Shown piece after piece: positions 24,524 to 33,579 of a stretch of DNA of 64,000 nucleotides. Numbering within the stretch: the stretch's first letter is position 1; each line of letters starts with the position of its first letter. The DNA is from CAVVYW01 sp963752605. Its GTDB lineage: Bacteria; Actinomycetota; Thermoleophilia; Solirubrobacterales; 70-9. The stretch is from the NCBI GenBank assembly GCA_963752605.1, contig CAVVYW010000006.1:62001-126000 (forward strand). Direction: 5' to 3'. The notes under the pieces were generated by a model that had not been told where the DNA came from, did not search any database, and saw only the letters and a program-made list of their open reading frames with translations. The translations under genes were made by a program, and so were the position numbers.

Positions 24524-25144
24524 CTACGAGGCCACGCGGTCGCGCGCCGGACGCGGCTCGAGCCCGCCGCAGATCGTCTCGACCACCTGCTCCTTGGCGT
24601 GCTCGAAGTCCCTGTCGGCGCCCGGCACCAGGCCGAAGATCCAGCCGGAGAGGAGCTGCTCGATCGCGCCGTAGAACAGCATCGCGGCGAAGCTCGGGTC
24701 CACGTCGTCGCGGAACTCCCCCGCCTCCTGCGCCTCGGCGACGATCTCCGCCACCAGGTCGTAGGCGCGCTGGATCTCGTCCAGGTGGGTGCGCCCGAAC
24801 GAGTTGGCCGCCCTGGTCACCTCGACGATGATCACCTTCATCAGCTCGGGGTCGTGGCGGTAGGACTCGATGATGAATGAGGAGACCGTGGCGAGCTTGT
24901 CGCGCGGGGATGCGCCCGCCGCCTTCGCCTCCTCGCTCGCGTCCAGCAGCAGGCGCCAGCGCTCGCTGAACAGCTCGTTCAGCATCTCCTCCTTGGAGTC
25001 GAAGTAGTGGTAGACGAGGCCGTAGGCGACCCCGGCCTCGCCGGCGATGTCGGAGACGCGGGCCCGGTGGAAGCCCTCCCGCGCGAAGACGCGGATCGCC
25101 GCATCGAGGATCGCGCGCCTCTTGTCGGCCTGAGCCTCGGCCAT
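24524..25144 (-). CDS. TetR/AcrR family regulator
   Basis: Protein of 206 residues. The N-terminal helix-turn-helix is DKRRAILDAAIRVFAREGFHRARVSDIAGEAGVAYGLVYHYF (residues 6-47), followed by an all-helical ligand domain of the FadR type. The ligand is unknown; a fatty acyl-CoA is a common case. The ATG at 25144 overlaps the stop of the nitrilase gene (TGATG). A palindrome in front of the operon (26082-26095) is a good candidate for its own site, so autoregulation is likely. Confidence 0.9.
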   Translation of the reverse strand: MAEAQADKRRAILDAAIRVFAREGFHRARVSDIAGEAGVAYGLVYHYFDSKEEMLNELFSERWRLLLDASEEAKAAGASPRDKLATVSSFIIESYRHDPELMKVIIVEVTRAANSFGRTHLDEIQRAYDLVAEIVAEAQEAGEFRDDVDPSFAAMLFYGAIEQLLSGWIFGLVPGADRDFEHAKEQVVETICGGLEPRPARDRVAS

Positions 25145-26028
25145 CAGGGCGCTCCCTCGGGGTGGGCCGGCTCGGCGATCGAGGCGGGCTGGTCGGTGGG
25201 GCCGGCGCCTTCTGAGTCGGGCCAGTTGTAGGCGGAGGCGCGTCGGTTGTGAAGCGAGGGAAGGCTCTGGCGCATCTCGTTCTGGATCGGGAAGTCGAGA
25301 TCGGCGCTGATGAAGCACTCGGTGTCGGCGGCCTGCGCCAGGACGACGCCCCATGGGTCCACGATCATGGAACGGCCGTAGCTCTTGAAGTGCGGAGGGG
25401 CGTCGCCGACCTGGTTCGGGGCGATGATGAAGACCTGGTTCTCGATCGCGCGCGCCCGCAGCAGGACCTCCCAGTGGTCGCGGCCCGTGCGCTCCGTGAA
25501 GGCCGAGGGCACCGAGATCACGCGCGCGTCGTTGAGGGCGAGAATCCGGTAGAGCTCGGGGAAGCGGAGGTCGTAACAGATGGTCATCCCGAGCCGGGTC
25601 CCGGCCACGTCGGCGGTGACGATCTCGTCACCGGGGTCCTCGATCTCCGACTCGCGGTAGGAGACGTCCTCGACGTCCACGTCGAACATGTGGATCTTCC
25701 GGTAGAAGGCCCTGGCGGAGCCGTCGGGGCCGAATAGCACGGAGGTGTTGCAGAGCTTGTCGCGCCCCTCGATGCGCTCGGCGATGCTCCCCGCCAGCAG
25801 GTGGATGCCGAGCAGCTGTGCCCAGCCGGCGGCTGCCCTCAGCGCGGGGCCGTCGAGCGGCTCGGCGCGTGCGTGCAGCGCCCCAGGCGCGCCGAGCACG
25901 GTCCACTTCTCCGGCAGCGCCACGAACTCGGCCCCGTCCTCGGCGGCGGCGCGGACGAGGCTCTCGGCCACCTCGAGATTGCGGTCGTAGTCGTCGGTGG
26001 AATTGAGCTGTACGGCTGCTGCGCGCAT
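25144..26028 (-). CDS. carbon-nitrogen hydrolase, nitrilase superfamily (Nit1-like)
   Basis: Cytosolic amidase of 294 residues with the Glu-Lys-Cys triad: Glu40 (VALPEKW), Lys111 (YRKIHMFDVDV) and Cys151 (TICYDLRFPELYR). The KIHLFD-type sequence and the close fit to Nit1/omega-amidase suggest repair of deaminated glutathione or a related amide, but the actinobacterial substrate may differ. About 25 extra residues follow the usual end. ATG at 26028 with GAGGAGAG before it. First gene of a six-gene overlapping run. Confidence 0.87.
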   Translation of the reverse strand: MRAAAVQLNSTDDYDRNLEVAESLVRAAAEDGAEFVALPEKWTVLGAPGALHARAEPLDGPALRAAAGWAQLLGIHLLAGSIAERIEGRDKLCNTSVLFGPDGSARAFYRKIHMFDVDVEDVSYRESEIEDPGDEIVTADVAGTRLGMTICYDLRFPELYRILALNDARVISVPSAFTERTGRDHWEVLLRARAIENQVFIIAPNQVGDAPPHFKSYGRSMIVDPWGVVLAQAADTECFISADLDFPIQNEMRQSLPSLHNRRASAYNWPDSEGAGPTDQPASIAEPAHPEGAP

Positions 26029-26081
26029 CTCTCCTCGCGGGGCCTGAATCCGGGTCTCGGAGGGCGATCCCCCGATTCGGC

Positions 26082-26095
26082 TGACTGACCAGTCA
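26082..26095. promoter_or_regulatory. TetR-type palindrome upstream of the nitrilase/TetR operon
   Basis: TGACTG-AC-CAGTCA, perfect 6-bp arms, 54-67 nt upstream of the nitrilase start. Shape and place fit an operator for the TetR regulator in the same operon. Confidence 0.5.
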
Positions 26096-26154
26096 ATCTA
26101 GCGCTCCGACCCCCCGTACGTGGCACGAAGCTCGCCAGGCACGGCCCTGACGCG

Positions 26155-26170
26155 TGTGAGTGGACTCACG
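26155..26170. promoter_or_regulatory. CRP/GlxR-like site upstream of mscS
   Basis: TGTGA-GTGGAC-TCACG matches the TGTGA-N6-TCACA consensus at 9 of 10 positions and contains the palindrome GTGAGT-GG-ACTCAC (26156-26169). Its centre is 48 nt before the mscS start. A cAMP-binding CRP homologue is expected in this phylum but is not in the window. Confidence 0.4.
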
Positions 26171-26210
26171 TGCCGGTGTATGTGAAGCCCGCTCGTGGTA
26201 TCCGAAAACG

Positions 26211-27131
26211 ATGCTCAGGCGATTCCTGCCCAGCACACGCACGGCCTTCGAGTCGCGAACCGAGCTCTGGCGCCAGGCGGGGCTGGGCTCGGAGATCGAC
26301 CGTGCCCAGGCGCGCCGCGGCAAGGGAGGCGCGCTGATCGCGCTCGCCCTCATCGGCGTGGTCCTGGTCGCGTTCTCGAAGCGGAAGGACCTGTTCCCCG
26401 GCTACGGAACCGAGGTCCGCGTCGCCACGGTCGTGCTGCTGGTCCTGCTCGGCTGGGCGCTGGCGCGGTCGCTCGGCCGGGGCCTCGGCCCGGCCCTGTA
26501 CAGGCGCCTGGAGCCCGGGACCGCGGGCACGATGGGCTTCCTCGTCCGCCTGCTGACGATCGTCGCAGTGGTGGTGGTCGCGCTGCGCATCGCCGGCATC
26601 AAGCCCGGAACGCTCGCCGTCGGCGGCGCATTCACCGCCGTCGTGATCGGCCTCGCCGCCCAGCAGGTGGTCGGGAATCTGATCGCGGGCGTCGTCCTGA
26701 TCACGAACCGGCCCTTCCGAGTCGGCGAGCGCGTGCGCGCTCAGGGCGGAGCGCTCGCCGGGCAGGTCGATGGGATCGTCGGCAGCCTCGGGCTCTTCTA
26801 CACCACGCTGGTCAGCGGCGCCGACCGGATCATGGTCCCGAACAGCGTCATCCTGGCGAGCGCGCTGGTGCCGATGCGCGAGCCCGAGCGGGTCGAGCTG
26901 CGCGCCCGCTTCGGCGCCGACACCAGCCCGCGCGAGGTGCAGGAGCTGCTCGAGCGCCAGATCTCGGTGCCGCTCCGCTACCCGCCGCACATCGCGGTCG
27001 AGGAGCTCGACCGCGACGACGTCGTGGTGAAGATCGTCAGCACGCCCGAGAAGCCGGAGGACGGCGCCAGGCTCGCCGAGGAGGTCCTCGGCGGCATCCG
27101 CGCGGGAGACGGGACCGGCCGGGCCGCATAG
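26211..27131 (+). CDS. mscS: mechanosensitive channel, MscS family
   Basis: Inner-membrane channel that opens under membrane tension at low osmolarity. It has 306 residues from ATG 26211. Three membrane helices (ALIALALIGVVLVAF, VATVVLLVLLGWALA, LTIVAVVVVALRIAG) are followed by the pore helix GGAFTAVVIGLAAQQVVGN and the beta-domain start NRPFRVGERV. The C-terminal domain is shorter than in E. coli MscS but complete in outline. No ribosome binding site; TATCCG ends 6 nt before the ATG. A CRP-like site is upstream. Confidence 0.92.
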   Translation: MLRRFLPSTRTAFESRTELWRQAGLGSEIDRAQARRGKGGALIALALIGVVLVAFSKRKDLFPGYGTEVRVATVVLLVLLGWALARSLGRGLGPALYRRLEPGTAGTMGFLVRLLTIVAVVVVALRIAGIKPGTLAVGGAFTAVVIGLAAQQVVGNLIAGVVLITNRPFRVGERVRAQGGALAGQVDGIVGSLGLFYTTLVSGADRIMVPNSVILASALVPMREPERVELRARFGADTSPREVQELLERQISVPLRYPPHIAVEELDRDDVVVKIVSTPEKPEDGARLAEEVLGGIRAGDGTGRAA

Positions 27132-27134
27132 GAT
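27129..27134 (+). promoter_or_regulatory. -10 box of the NmrA-like gene, leaderless type
   Basis: TAGGAT spans the TAG stop of mscS and ends 6 nt before the GTG at 27141. Confidence 0.5.
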
Positions 27135-27140
27135 CGGCCC

Positions 27141-28109
27141 GTGAAGGTTCTGGTCACGGGCGCAACCGGCAAGGTCGGCTACGCGATCGCCTCCGCCCTC
27201 CTGGAGCGCGGTGACGACGTCCGGGCGCTGGTGCGCGACCCGGAGCGGGCCGCCTCGACCATCCCCGCCGGGGTCGAGCTGATCTCGGGTGACGTCACCG
27301 AACCGGAGAGCCTGCCCGCCGCGGTCGAGGGCCGCGAGCTGGTCTTCAACGCGATGGGCCTGCCCGAGCAGTGGGTGCGCGACAAGGGGATCTTCGAGCG
27401 CGTGAACGCGATCGGCAGCCGCGACCTCGCGCGCGCCGCCCGCGAAGCCGGTGTGCCCCGCTTCGTCCACACCTCGACCCACGACGTCTTCCACGCCGAG
27501 CAGGGCCAGGTCTTCGACGAGACGAAGCTCGCCGACTACCCGAAGGGCACCGCGTACGAGCGCTCGAAGCAGCACGCGGAGGAGCTGGTGCTGGCCGAGC
27601 GCGACGGGATGGAGGTGGTGATCCTCAACCCCTCCGGCGTCTACGGTCCGGGGCCCTCGGCGAGCGTCTCGTTCGACAAGGGAATGTTCGAGCCGCTGGT
27701 CAAGAAGCGACTGCCGGCCCTCCCGCCCGGCGGCAGCGGGCTCGCCTTCGCGCCGGGGGTCGCGGCCGGCCACCTGCTCGCCGCGGAGAAGGGGAAGGAC
27801 GGCGAGCGCTACATCCTCGCCGACACCTACGCCGAGTTCAAAGACCTGGCCGAGACCGTCGTGGAGGTGGCCGGCAGGGGCCGCGTCCCGCGGGTGATGC
27901 CGGTGCCCGTCGCGAAGGCGATGGCGGGCGCGGGCGAGGGGATCTCACGGGTGATCCGCCGCCCGCCGCTGCTCGCCCGCGGCCAGCTCACCTACTTCCT
28001 CTGGCAGGCGCACCCCGACTCGTCGAAGGCCCAGCGCGAGCTCGACTGGACGCCCACCCCGCTCGAGGAAGGTGTCCGCCAGACCCTCTCCGACATGGGC
28101 CTCCTCTAG
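27141..28109 (+). CDS. NAD(P)-dependent epimerase/dehydratase-like protein
   Basis: Extended short-chain dehydrogenase of 322 residues. Nucleotide site VTGATGKVGYAIA, catalytic pattern Thr/Ser in HTSTHDVFH and YERSK (YxxxK), and the substrate loop NPSGVYGPGPS. Similar in layout to the epimerase at 18.5-19.6 kb but clearly a different subgroup. The substrate is not known. GTG start with a TAGGAT box 6 nt upstream. It ends 16 nt from the convergent NlpC/P60 gene. Confidence 0.85.
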   Translation: MKVLVTGATGKVGYAIASALLERGDDVRALVRDPERAASTIPAGVELISGDVTEPESLPAAVEGRELVFNAMGLPEQWVRDKGIFERVNAIGSRDLARAAREAGVPRFVHTSTHDVFHAEQGQVFDETKLADYPKGTAYERSKQHAEELVLAERDGMEVVILNPSGVYGPGPSASVSFDKGMFEPLVKKRLPALPPGGSGLAFAPGVAAGHLLAAEKGKDGERYILADTYAEFKDLAETVVEVAGRGRVPRVMPVPVAKAMAGAGEGISRVIRRPPLLARGQLTYFLWQAHPDSSKAQRELDWTPTPLEEGVRQTLSDMGLL

Positions 28110-28125
28110 CTGTTGAGCTTTGGGC

Positions 28126-28722
28126 CTAGAGGCTCAGAAAGTACTTCGGCGTGTAGCCGGTGGACATCCGCTGGGTCGAGCGCCAGCGCGGCCCGCTGCC
28201 GCTGTTGAACGCCTCACCGACAGCCGAGGTATCCCAGCGAAGGCCGGCGATCACGGCGTAGGTGTGGCTGCGGTTCGCGTAGACGGTGATCCACTGGCCC
28301 ACCCCGTAGGTGCCCCAGCTCCTGGCGAGGGTGCCCGAGTCCATCGGCCGCTTCTTCAGGAGGCCCGCTGCGTGGAGCACGTAGCTGACCGCGCCGGAGC
28401 AGTCGTAGCCGGTGTCCTTGAACTTGCGGTGACCGCCGCCCCAGCGGTAGGGCATGTAGCGGATCCGGTTGGCGGCGTTGATGGCCTTGCGGACATTCCG
28501 AGGTGCGTCGGGCGGAGCGAGCGCGCTTCCGTCAGCCTGCAGCGTCGCGACGCCCGGAGTGGTCGTCGGCGGCGGTGTGGTCGGCGTCGTCGTGGTGGTC
28601 GTGGTCGAGCCCGGCGGCGTGGAGCCGCCGGTCTGCGCGAGCGCGCCGGTGCTGGCGCCGAGCAAACCCGCAACCGCTAGAGCAGGGACGAGACCCCTCC
28701 GCAACCTCAGACGTGAACGCAA
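28126..28722 (-). CDS. secreted NlpC/P60-type peptidoglycan hydrolase
   Basis: Exported cysteine peptidase that cuts wall peptides. Signal peptide LVPALAVAGLLGASTGALA, a Thr/Pro-rich linker of about 25 residues, then the catalytic domain: Cys in RWGGGHRKFKDTGYDCSGAV and His in RSHTYAVIAGLRWD. It has 198 residues, and the C-terminal half is compact. The gene starts at TTG 28722 with GAAGGAGG 5 nt upstream. A c-di-AMP (ydaO/yuaA) riboswitch occupies its leader, a known arrangement for actinobacterial wall hydrolases, so high c-di-AMP should turn it down. Confidence 0.88.
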   Translation of the reverse strand: MRSRLRLRRGLVPALAVAGLLGASTGALAQTGGSTPPGSTTTTTTTPTTPPPTTTPGVATLQADGSALAPPDAPRNVRKAINAANRIRYMPYRWGGGHRKFKDTGYDCSGAVSYVLHAAGLLKKRPMDSGTLARSWGTYGVGQWITVYANRSHTYAVIAGLRWDTSAVGEAFNSGSGPRWRSTQRMSTGYTPKYFLSL

Positions 28723-28739
28723 GACAACCTCCTTCGTCG

Positions 28740-28862
28740 GCCTGCGGGGTTAGCTGTCGGGCTGGCGCTGAAGGAGCTTGCGCCCCCACGGAAAACAGTG
28801 GGCTCGCCCCGGAAACTTGGTTTCCCCGCTCTCGTCCTCACAAGACGAGACTCGGCTTGAGC
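28740..28862 (-). ncRNA. ydaO/yuaA cyclic-di-AMP riboswitch
   Basis: The leader of the NlpC/P60 gene has the conserved parts of this riboswitch class in order: AGCCGAGTCTCGTC, then GACGAGAGCGGGGAAACC, then TTTCCGGGGCGAGCCC, and at the 3' end CCCGACAGCTAACCCCGCAG. The last element is nearly invariant in actinobacterial examples. It ends 18 nt before the start codon, close to the ribosome site. Assignment is by memory of the consensus; a covariance-model search would settle it. Confidence 0.85.
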
Positions 28863-28867
28863 GCGGC

Positions 28868-28897
28868 ACCGTAGCAAGACTGGGCGTCGCCTTGCAA
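28868..28897 (-). promoter_or_regulatory. promoter of the riboswitch-NlpC/P60 transcript
   Basis: TTGCAA (28892-28897) and TACGGT (28868-28873) on the minus strand with an 18-bp spacer. The expected start is near 28861, right at the 5' end of the riboswitch. Confidence 0.6.
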
Positions 28898-28984
28898 CCG
28901 GGAGGAGGTCCCGGCCCTGCCTGGTTCAGGCGCCCGACGGCCCCCCGGGAATACCGCCATAGTCCTCAGAGACATGGACGTCGA

Positions 28985-31900
28985 TTGAACGTTTCCGAGC
29001 CAGCAGCAACACCGTGCGCCAGCTGTGGCACCCCGAACCCCGCTGACGCGCGGTTCTGCGGCTCCTGCGGTGGAAGTGTGAGCCGGCTCGCCTGCCCGGG
29101 CTGCGGCGCCGAGAATCCCGCCAGACAGCAGTTCTGCAACTCCTGCGGGCAAGGACTCCAGGTGTCGGCGGAGCCCGAGCATCTTCCGACCGCCGACACG
29201 GCCGACTCGCAACCGACACAGCTGGACGGGGAGCGCAAACAGGTCACCGTGCTGTTCGCCGACGTCATGGGTTCCATGGACATGGCCGAGCAGGAGGACC
29301 CCGAGGAGTGGCGACGGATCATGCAGCGCTTCTTCCTGCTTCTGTCCGATGGGGTTCGCCGCTTCGAGGGCACAGTGGACAAGTTCACCGGCGACGGGAT
29401 CATGGCCCTGTTCGGGGCTCCGATCGCGCACGAGGATCATGCCCCCCGCGCCTGCTTCGCGGCGCTTCACATCAAGGAGCTCGTCTTGGCCTACGCGGCC
29501 GAACTGAGGAGGGAGCGGGGACTCAACTTCTCAGTTCGGATCGGCCTCAACTCGGGCGAGGTCGTCGCCGGAGGGATCGGCGAGGACGATCAGCCCGCCT
29601 ACACCGCGGTCGGCCACACGGTGGGCCTGGCTCAGCGCATGGAGGCGCTCGCCGAGCCCGGTAAGGCCTACCTCACCGAGCACGCAGCGGAGCTGGCGCA
29701 GGGCTTCCTGGAGCTGAAGGATCTCGGCGAGTTCGACGTGAAGGGAGCGAGTCGCCCGATCGAGGTCTTCGAGCTGGTCGGCGCGGGCTCGGCGCGATCT
29801 CGGCTCGACCTCTCGAAGGAGCGCGGGCTCAGCCGGTTCGTGGGCAGAGCGGAGGAGATGAAGATCCTCGAGGACGCGTTGGAGCAGGCCGAAGAGGGCC
29901 GGGGAGGGGTGATCGGCATCGTCGCCGAGCCGGGGGTCGGCAAGAGCCGGGTCTGTCACGAGTTCGCGGAGCGGTGCCGTGCACGCGGAATCGACATCTA
30001 TGTGGGCGGAGCGCAGGCCCACGCCGAGGCGATCCCTTTCCTGCCGGTCCTGCAGATGCTCCGCTCGTACTTCGGGATCGAGGATCGCGACTCCGATCGC
30101 GTCGCCCGCGAGAAGATCGCCGGCCGGCTGCTGCTACTCGACCCCGGCTTCGCCGACGATCTGCCGCTGGTCTTCGACTTCCTCGCCGTGCCCGATCCCG
30201 AGCGCCCGGCGCCACAGGTGAGCGCCGAGGCCCGGGAGCGGCTCCTCCGCGGCGTGATCCGGCGCCTGTATCAGGCCCCCAGTCGCACCGACGTGGCGGT
30301 CGTCGTGATGGAGGACCTCCACTGGATGGACGAGGGCAGCGGGGTCTTCCTGGCGGAGATGATCTCGGCGGTCGAAGGAACCTTGACCCTGGCCGTGGTC
30401 AACTTCCGACCGGAGTACGAGGCCGAGTGGACCGACGCACCGGTCTACCGGCGCATGTCGCTGGTCCCACTCGGACTCGAATCGACGGAGGAGCTGCTCG
30501 ATGACCTCGCCGGCAGTGACCCGTCGCTTGACGGTCTCGAGGAGCTGATCCACGAGCGCACCGGCGGCAACCCGTTCTTCATCGAGGAGGTCATTCGCGA
30601 GCTGGTCGAGGCCGGATACCTGGAGGGCGACCGCGGCTCCTATCGGCTGACCAAGCCAGTGGACGACAGCAGGGTGCCCGCGACGGTCCAGGCGATCCTC
30701 GCCGCCCGGATCGATCGCCTGGCGAGCGCGAAGGCGCTCCTGCAGGCAGCAGCCGTGATCGGGAAGGAGGTGCCCGAACAGGCGCTGCGACTCGTCGCGG
30801 ACGCCGACGATGAGGCCATCGAGGAGGGGCTGAAGGAGCTGATCAACGCCGGCTTCCTCTACGAGGCCGAGATCTATCCCGAGCGGGTGCTTGCCTTCAG
30901 CCACCCTCTCACCCAGGAGGTCGCCTACGGGTCTCAGCTCGGAGAGCAACGGGCCAGGGCCCACGCCGCCACCGCTCGGGCACTGAGCGAGCTCAACCCC
31001 GACCGCCATGAAGAGCTCGCGGCGCTGATCGCCCAGCATCTAGAGCAGGGGGGCGAGAGTCTGGACGCGGCGCGCTGGAACGCCCGCGCCGCCCACTGGG
31101 CCGGCCACGCCAATCCCAATGATGCCCTCCGCCTCTGGACGAAGGTCTCGGAGCTGGCGGGTGCGCTTCCCGAGGACGAGGAGACGCTGTCGCTGGGCGC
31201 CTTCTCGCGGGTGTTCCAGCTCGACCACGCCTGGCGGGTGGGAATGGAGAAGGAGCGCGTCGACGCCCTGGTCGAGGAGGCCCGTGAGATTGCCACCAGA
31301 ACAGGCGACCTGCGCTCCCTGACGATGCTGCGAATGCTCGAGTCCGCCCGTCCGGGTCTGGTGGCGCACGCGGACGACTGGGTCGCGGGGGCGGCCGAAT
31401 CAATCGCGCTCGCGGACGAGTCGGGCGACGATGCGCTTCGGATGGCGATGCGGCCAACGGCCGCTTACGCATCGCTGATCGCTGGAGATTCCGACCGGGC
31501 TGAGCAGCTCATCGACGAGGCGTTCGAGATCGCCGATGGGGACCATGGCGCCGGCGCTGGAATCGTGATCGCTTGCCCCTATGCGTGGGGTTTGATGGCG
31601 AAGGGGGCGATCAAGCGAGACCGCGGCGAGTTCGAGGAAAGCGAGGAGCTGTTGGAATCGGCTCTGCGGATTGCGGGCGAAGCACGGGGATCCCGAGACC
31701 GAGGGCTGGGCCCGGGGCAACCTGGCCACCCTGATTGCGTTCCGCGGCGACCTCGACAAGGCGCTCGGGCTCGCCCAGCGAAATTACGAGCTGACGGACC
31801 GCCTCGGGGATGTCTTCTCACGTCAGTGGGCGCTGGTTCAGCTCGGGATCGTGCACCTCGAGCGAGAGGAGGCGGATGCTGCCCTCGACCACTTGGAGCG

Positions 31901-32229
31901 CGCCGACCGCCTCTACCGCGAGGCGATGGGAAACGGCGGTGAGACCGAATCGTGGCGACTGGCGCTGATCGCCGAGGCCCTGCTGGAGCTCGGCAGGGTC
32001 CCCGAAGGCGCTGAAGCTGGCCGAGCAGGCCGTAACAGTCGGAAGCGAGCGCGCCCTTTACTGGGCCATGCCGCGCGCGCTTCGCACCCTCGCCCGCGCG
32101 CGCATCGCCTCCGGTGAGCCGGGTGCCGAAAAGGCACTCGCGGAAGCCGAGGAGCTTGCGGCGCGCAACGGACAGGCCCTCGAGCTGGATTCGATCCGCG
32201 CCCTCCGCGACGCGGCGCTGGCCGGCTAG
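28985..32229 (+). CDS. zinc-ribbon, class III adenylate cyclase, AAA ATPase and TPR protein (two frameshifts)
   Basis: About 1080 residues when repaired. Two zinc ribbons (CASCGTPNPADARFCGSCG and CPGCGAENPARQQFCNSCG) come first. A class III cyclase domain follows, with metal Asp residues in VTVLFADVMGSM and DKFTGDGIMALFG. Then an AAA/STAND ATPase: Walker A GIVAEPGVGKSR and Walker B VVVMEDLHWMDE. The rest is helical TPR-like. The frame shifts near 31681 (AGE must join HGDPETEGWARGN) and near 32010 (PEG.. to LKLAEQAVTVGSERALYW), ending with TAG at 32229. Likely a cytosolic sensor that makes cAMP or has a degenerate cyclase, as in the large mycobacterial cyclase-ATPase regulators. TTG start at 28985 is a choice. 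Confidence 0.8.
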
Positions 32230-32832
32230 CTGAGACGCCCGACGCCGGGCAGGAAGCGGCCGACGCGCGCCGCGTAGGCACGGTAGGCCTCGCCATGCGT
32301 GCGGATCAGGTACGGCTCCTCGACGAGCCGGACCTGCATCTCCAGGCCGATGACGGCGACGACGAGCGCCACGATGCCGAGCCAGGTCGGGACCATCAGC
32401 GCAAACCCGATCCAGGCGAAGATCATCGACGTGTAGATCGGGTTGCGGACGGCCGCGAACCAGCCCGTGGTGATCAGGTCGGTCCCCTGGTCGTCGCTGA
32501 CCCCGATCCGCCAGGAGGGGCCCATCCCGAGCTGCGCCCCGAAGATCGCGATGCCCGGCGATCGATGCGACGACCAAGCCGATCGCCTGGATCGGGTCCG
32601 ACTCGAGCGCGTCGATCGTCCCCAGCTCGTCCCGGAGGACCAGAACGGGCGAGAGCACCCCCAGCACGATGCCGCCGATGAAGAAGACGCCGCTCAGCGC
32701 CTCCACCGGTCCGGCGCCCGGGCGCAGGCCGATCAGCCCGGTCGTTCCGGTCTGCCGCAGCGAGATCGCGACGCGCACGAAGAAGGTCAGCACCAGGATG
32801 GTGCCGAGCATCGCGAGCGCGAGGACTTCCAT
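32226..32832 (-). CDS. isoprenylcysteine carboxyl methyltransferase-like membrane protein (one frameshift)
   Basis: About 200 residues with 4-5 membrane helices. The C-terminal SAM-binding part VRNPIYTSMIFAWIGFALM and EEPYLIRTHGEAYRAYAARV is the ICMT/PEMT hallmark. The frame breaks near 32563: VVASIAG must join IAIFGAQLGMGPSWRIG, and one extra base explains it. The substrate in bacteria is usually unknown; it could be a lipid or small thiol. Last gene of the acyl-CoA operon, directly abutting the MerR gene, and overlapping the end of the cyclase gene by 4 nt. Confidence 0.75.
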
Positions 32833-33579
32833 CTAGGCCTGGTCGCCGCCGGAGTCGCCGTCGCCGCGCCGGCGCTCGAGCTCGGCCACCATCTGCTTGG
32901 TGTGGAGGGCGGCCATCAGGGTGTTGAGCGGCTCCACCCCGGACTCGATCAGCTCCATCGCCCGGTCGGGATCGACCTCGCCGGCGAGCCGCTCCATCAG
33001 CACGTTGACCTCCTCCTTCACCAGCTCACCCATCGCCTGCTTGTAGCGGAGGGTGTCGTAGACGGTGAAGCCGATCCGCTCGTCGTAGCCGCCCGCCCGG
33101 AAGCGGCTGATCGCCTCGACGATGCGGGCGTCGCTGGGCGAGTAGCCCCGCTCGTCCGGGGTGAGCACCTCGAGCTCCGCGAGGCGGTCGAGCACCTCCT
33201 GCGGCACGTCGTAGCGGTGGCGGATCTCGGCGGCGCTGATCCGCTCCTGCTCCCCCGCCAGCGCCCGCTCCAGCATCCGGTCGCCCAGCTCGATCAGCGC
33301 CTGGGCGCGGTCGGGATCCTCGTCGAGCAGCTCCTTGATCACGCGGAGCGGCATGTAGCGCTCCTCCTGGAGCTGCTTGATCATGCGGATCCGGTCGACG
33401 AACTCGGCCGGGTAGTAGGCCATGTTCCGCGAGGTCTTGACCGGCTCGGGCAGCAGGCCCTCCCGGAGGTAGTGCTTGATGGTCGCCGCCGAGACGCCCG
33501 AGGCCTCCGCCAGCTCGCCCATCCGCAGCATCTCGGATGAGGTTCCCTTGTCCCGGGTCTTGGCGTCGGCCGCGCTCAT
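32833..33579 (-). CDS. MerR family regulator
   Basis: Protein of 248 residues. The winged helix is MLRMGELAEASGVSAATIKH and YLREGLLPEPVKTSRN, then the coiled-coil helix and a long C-terminal helical region (to 248), longer than small metal-sensing MerR proteins and without a Cys metal site. It probably senses a metabolite such as an acyl-CoA. The ATG at 33579 overlaps the stop of the CoA transferase (ATGA) once a base is removed there. It may act on the 16-bp boxes at 38650 and 44262; that link is inference. Confidence 0.88.
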   Translation of the reverse strand: MSAADAKTRDKGTSSEMLRMGELAEASGVSAATIKHYLREGLLPEPVKTSRNMAYYPAEFVDRIRMIKQLQEERYMPLRVIKELLDEDPDRAQALIELGDRMLERALAGEQERISAAEIRHRYDVPQEVLDRLAELEVLTPDERGYSPSDARIVEAISRFRAGGYDERIGFTVYDTLRYKQAMGELVKEEVNVLMERLAGEVDPDRAMELIESGVEPLNTLMAALHTKQMVAELERRRGDGDSGGDQA

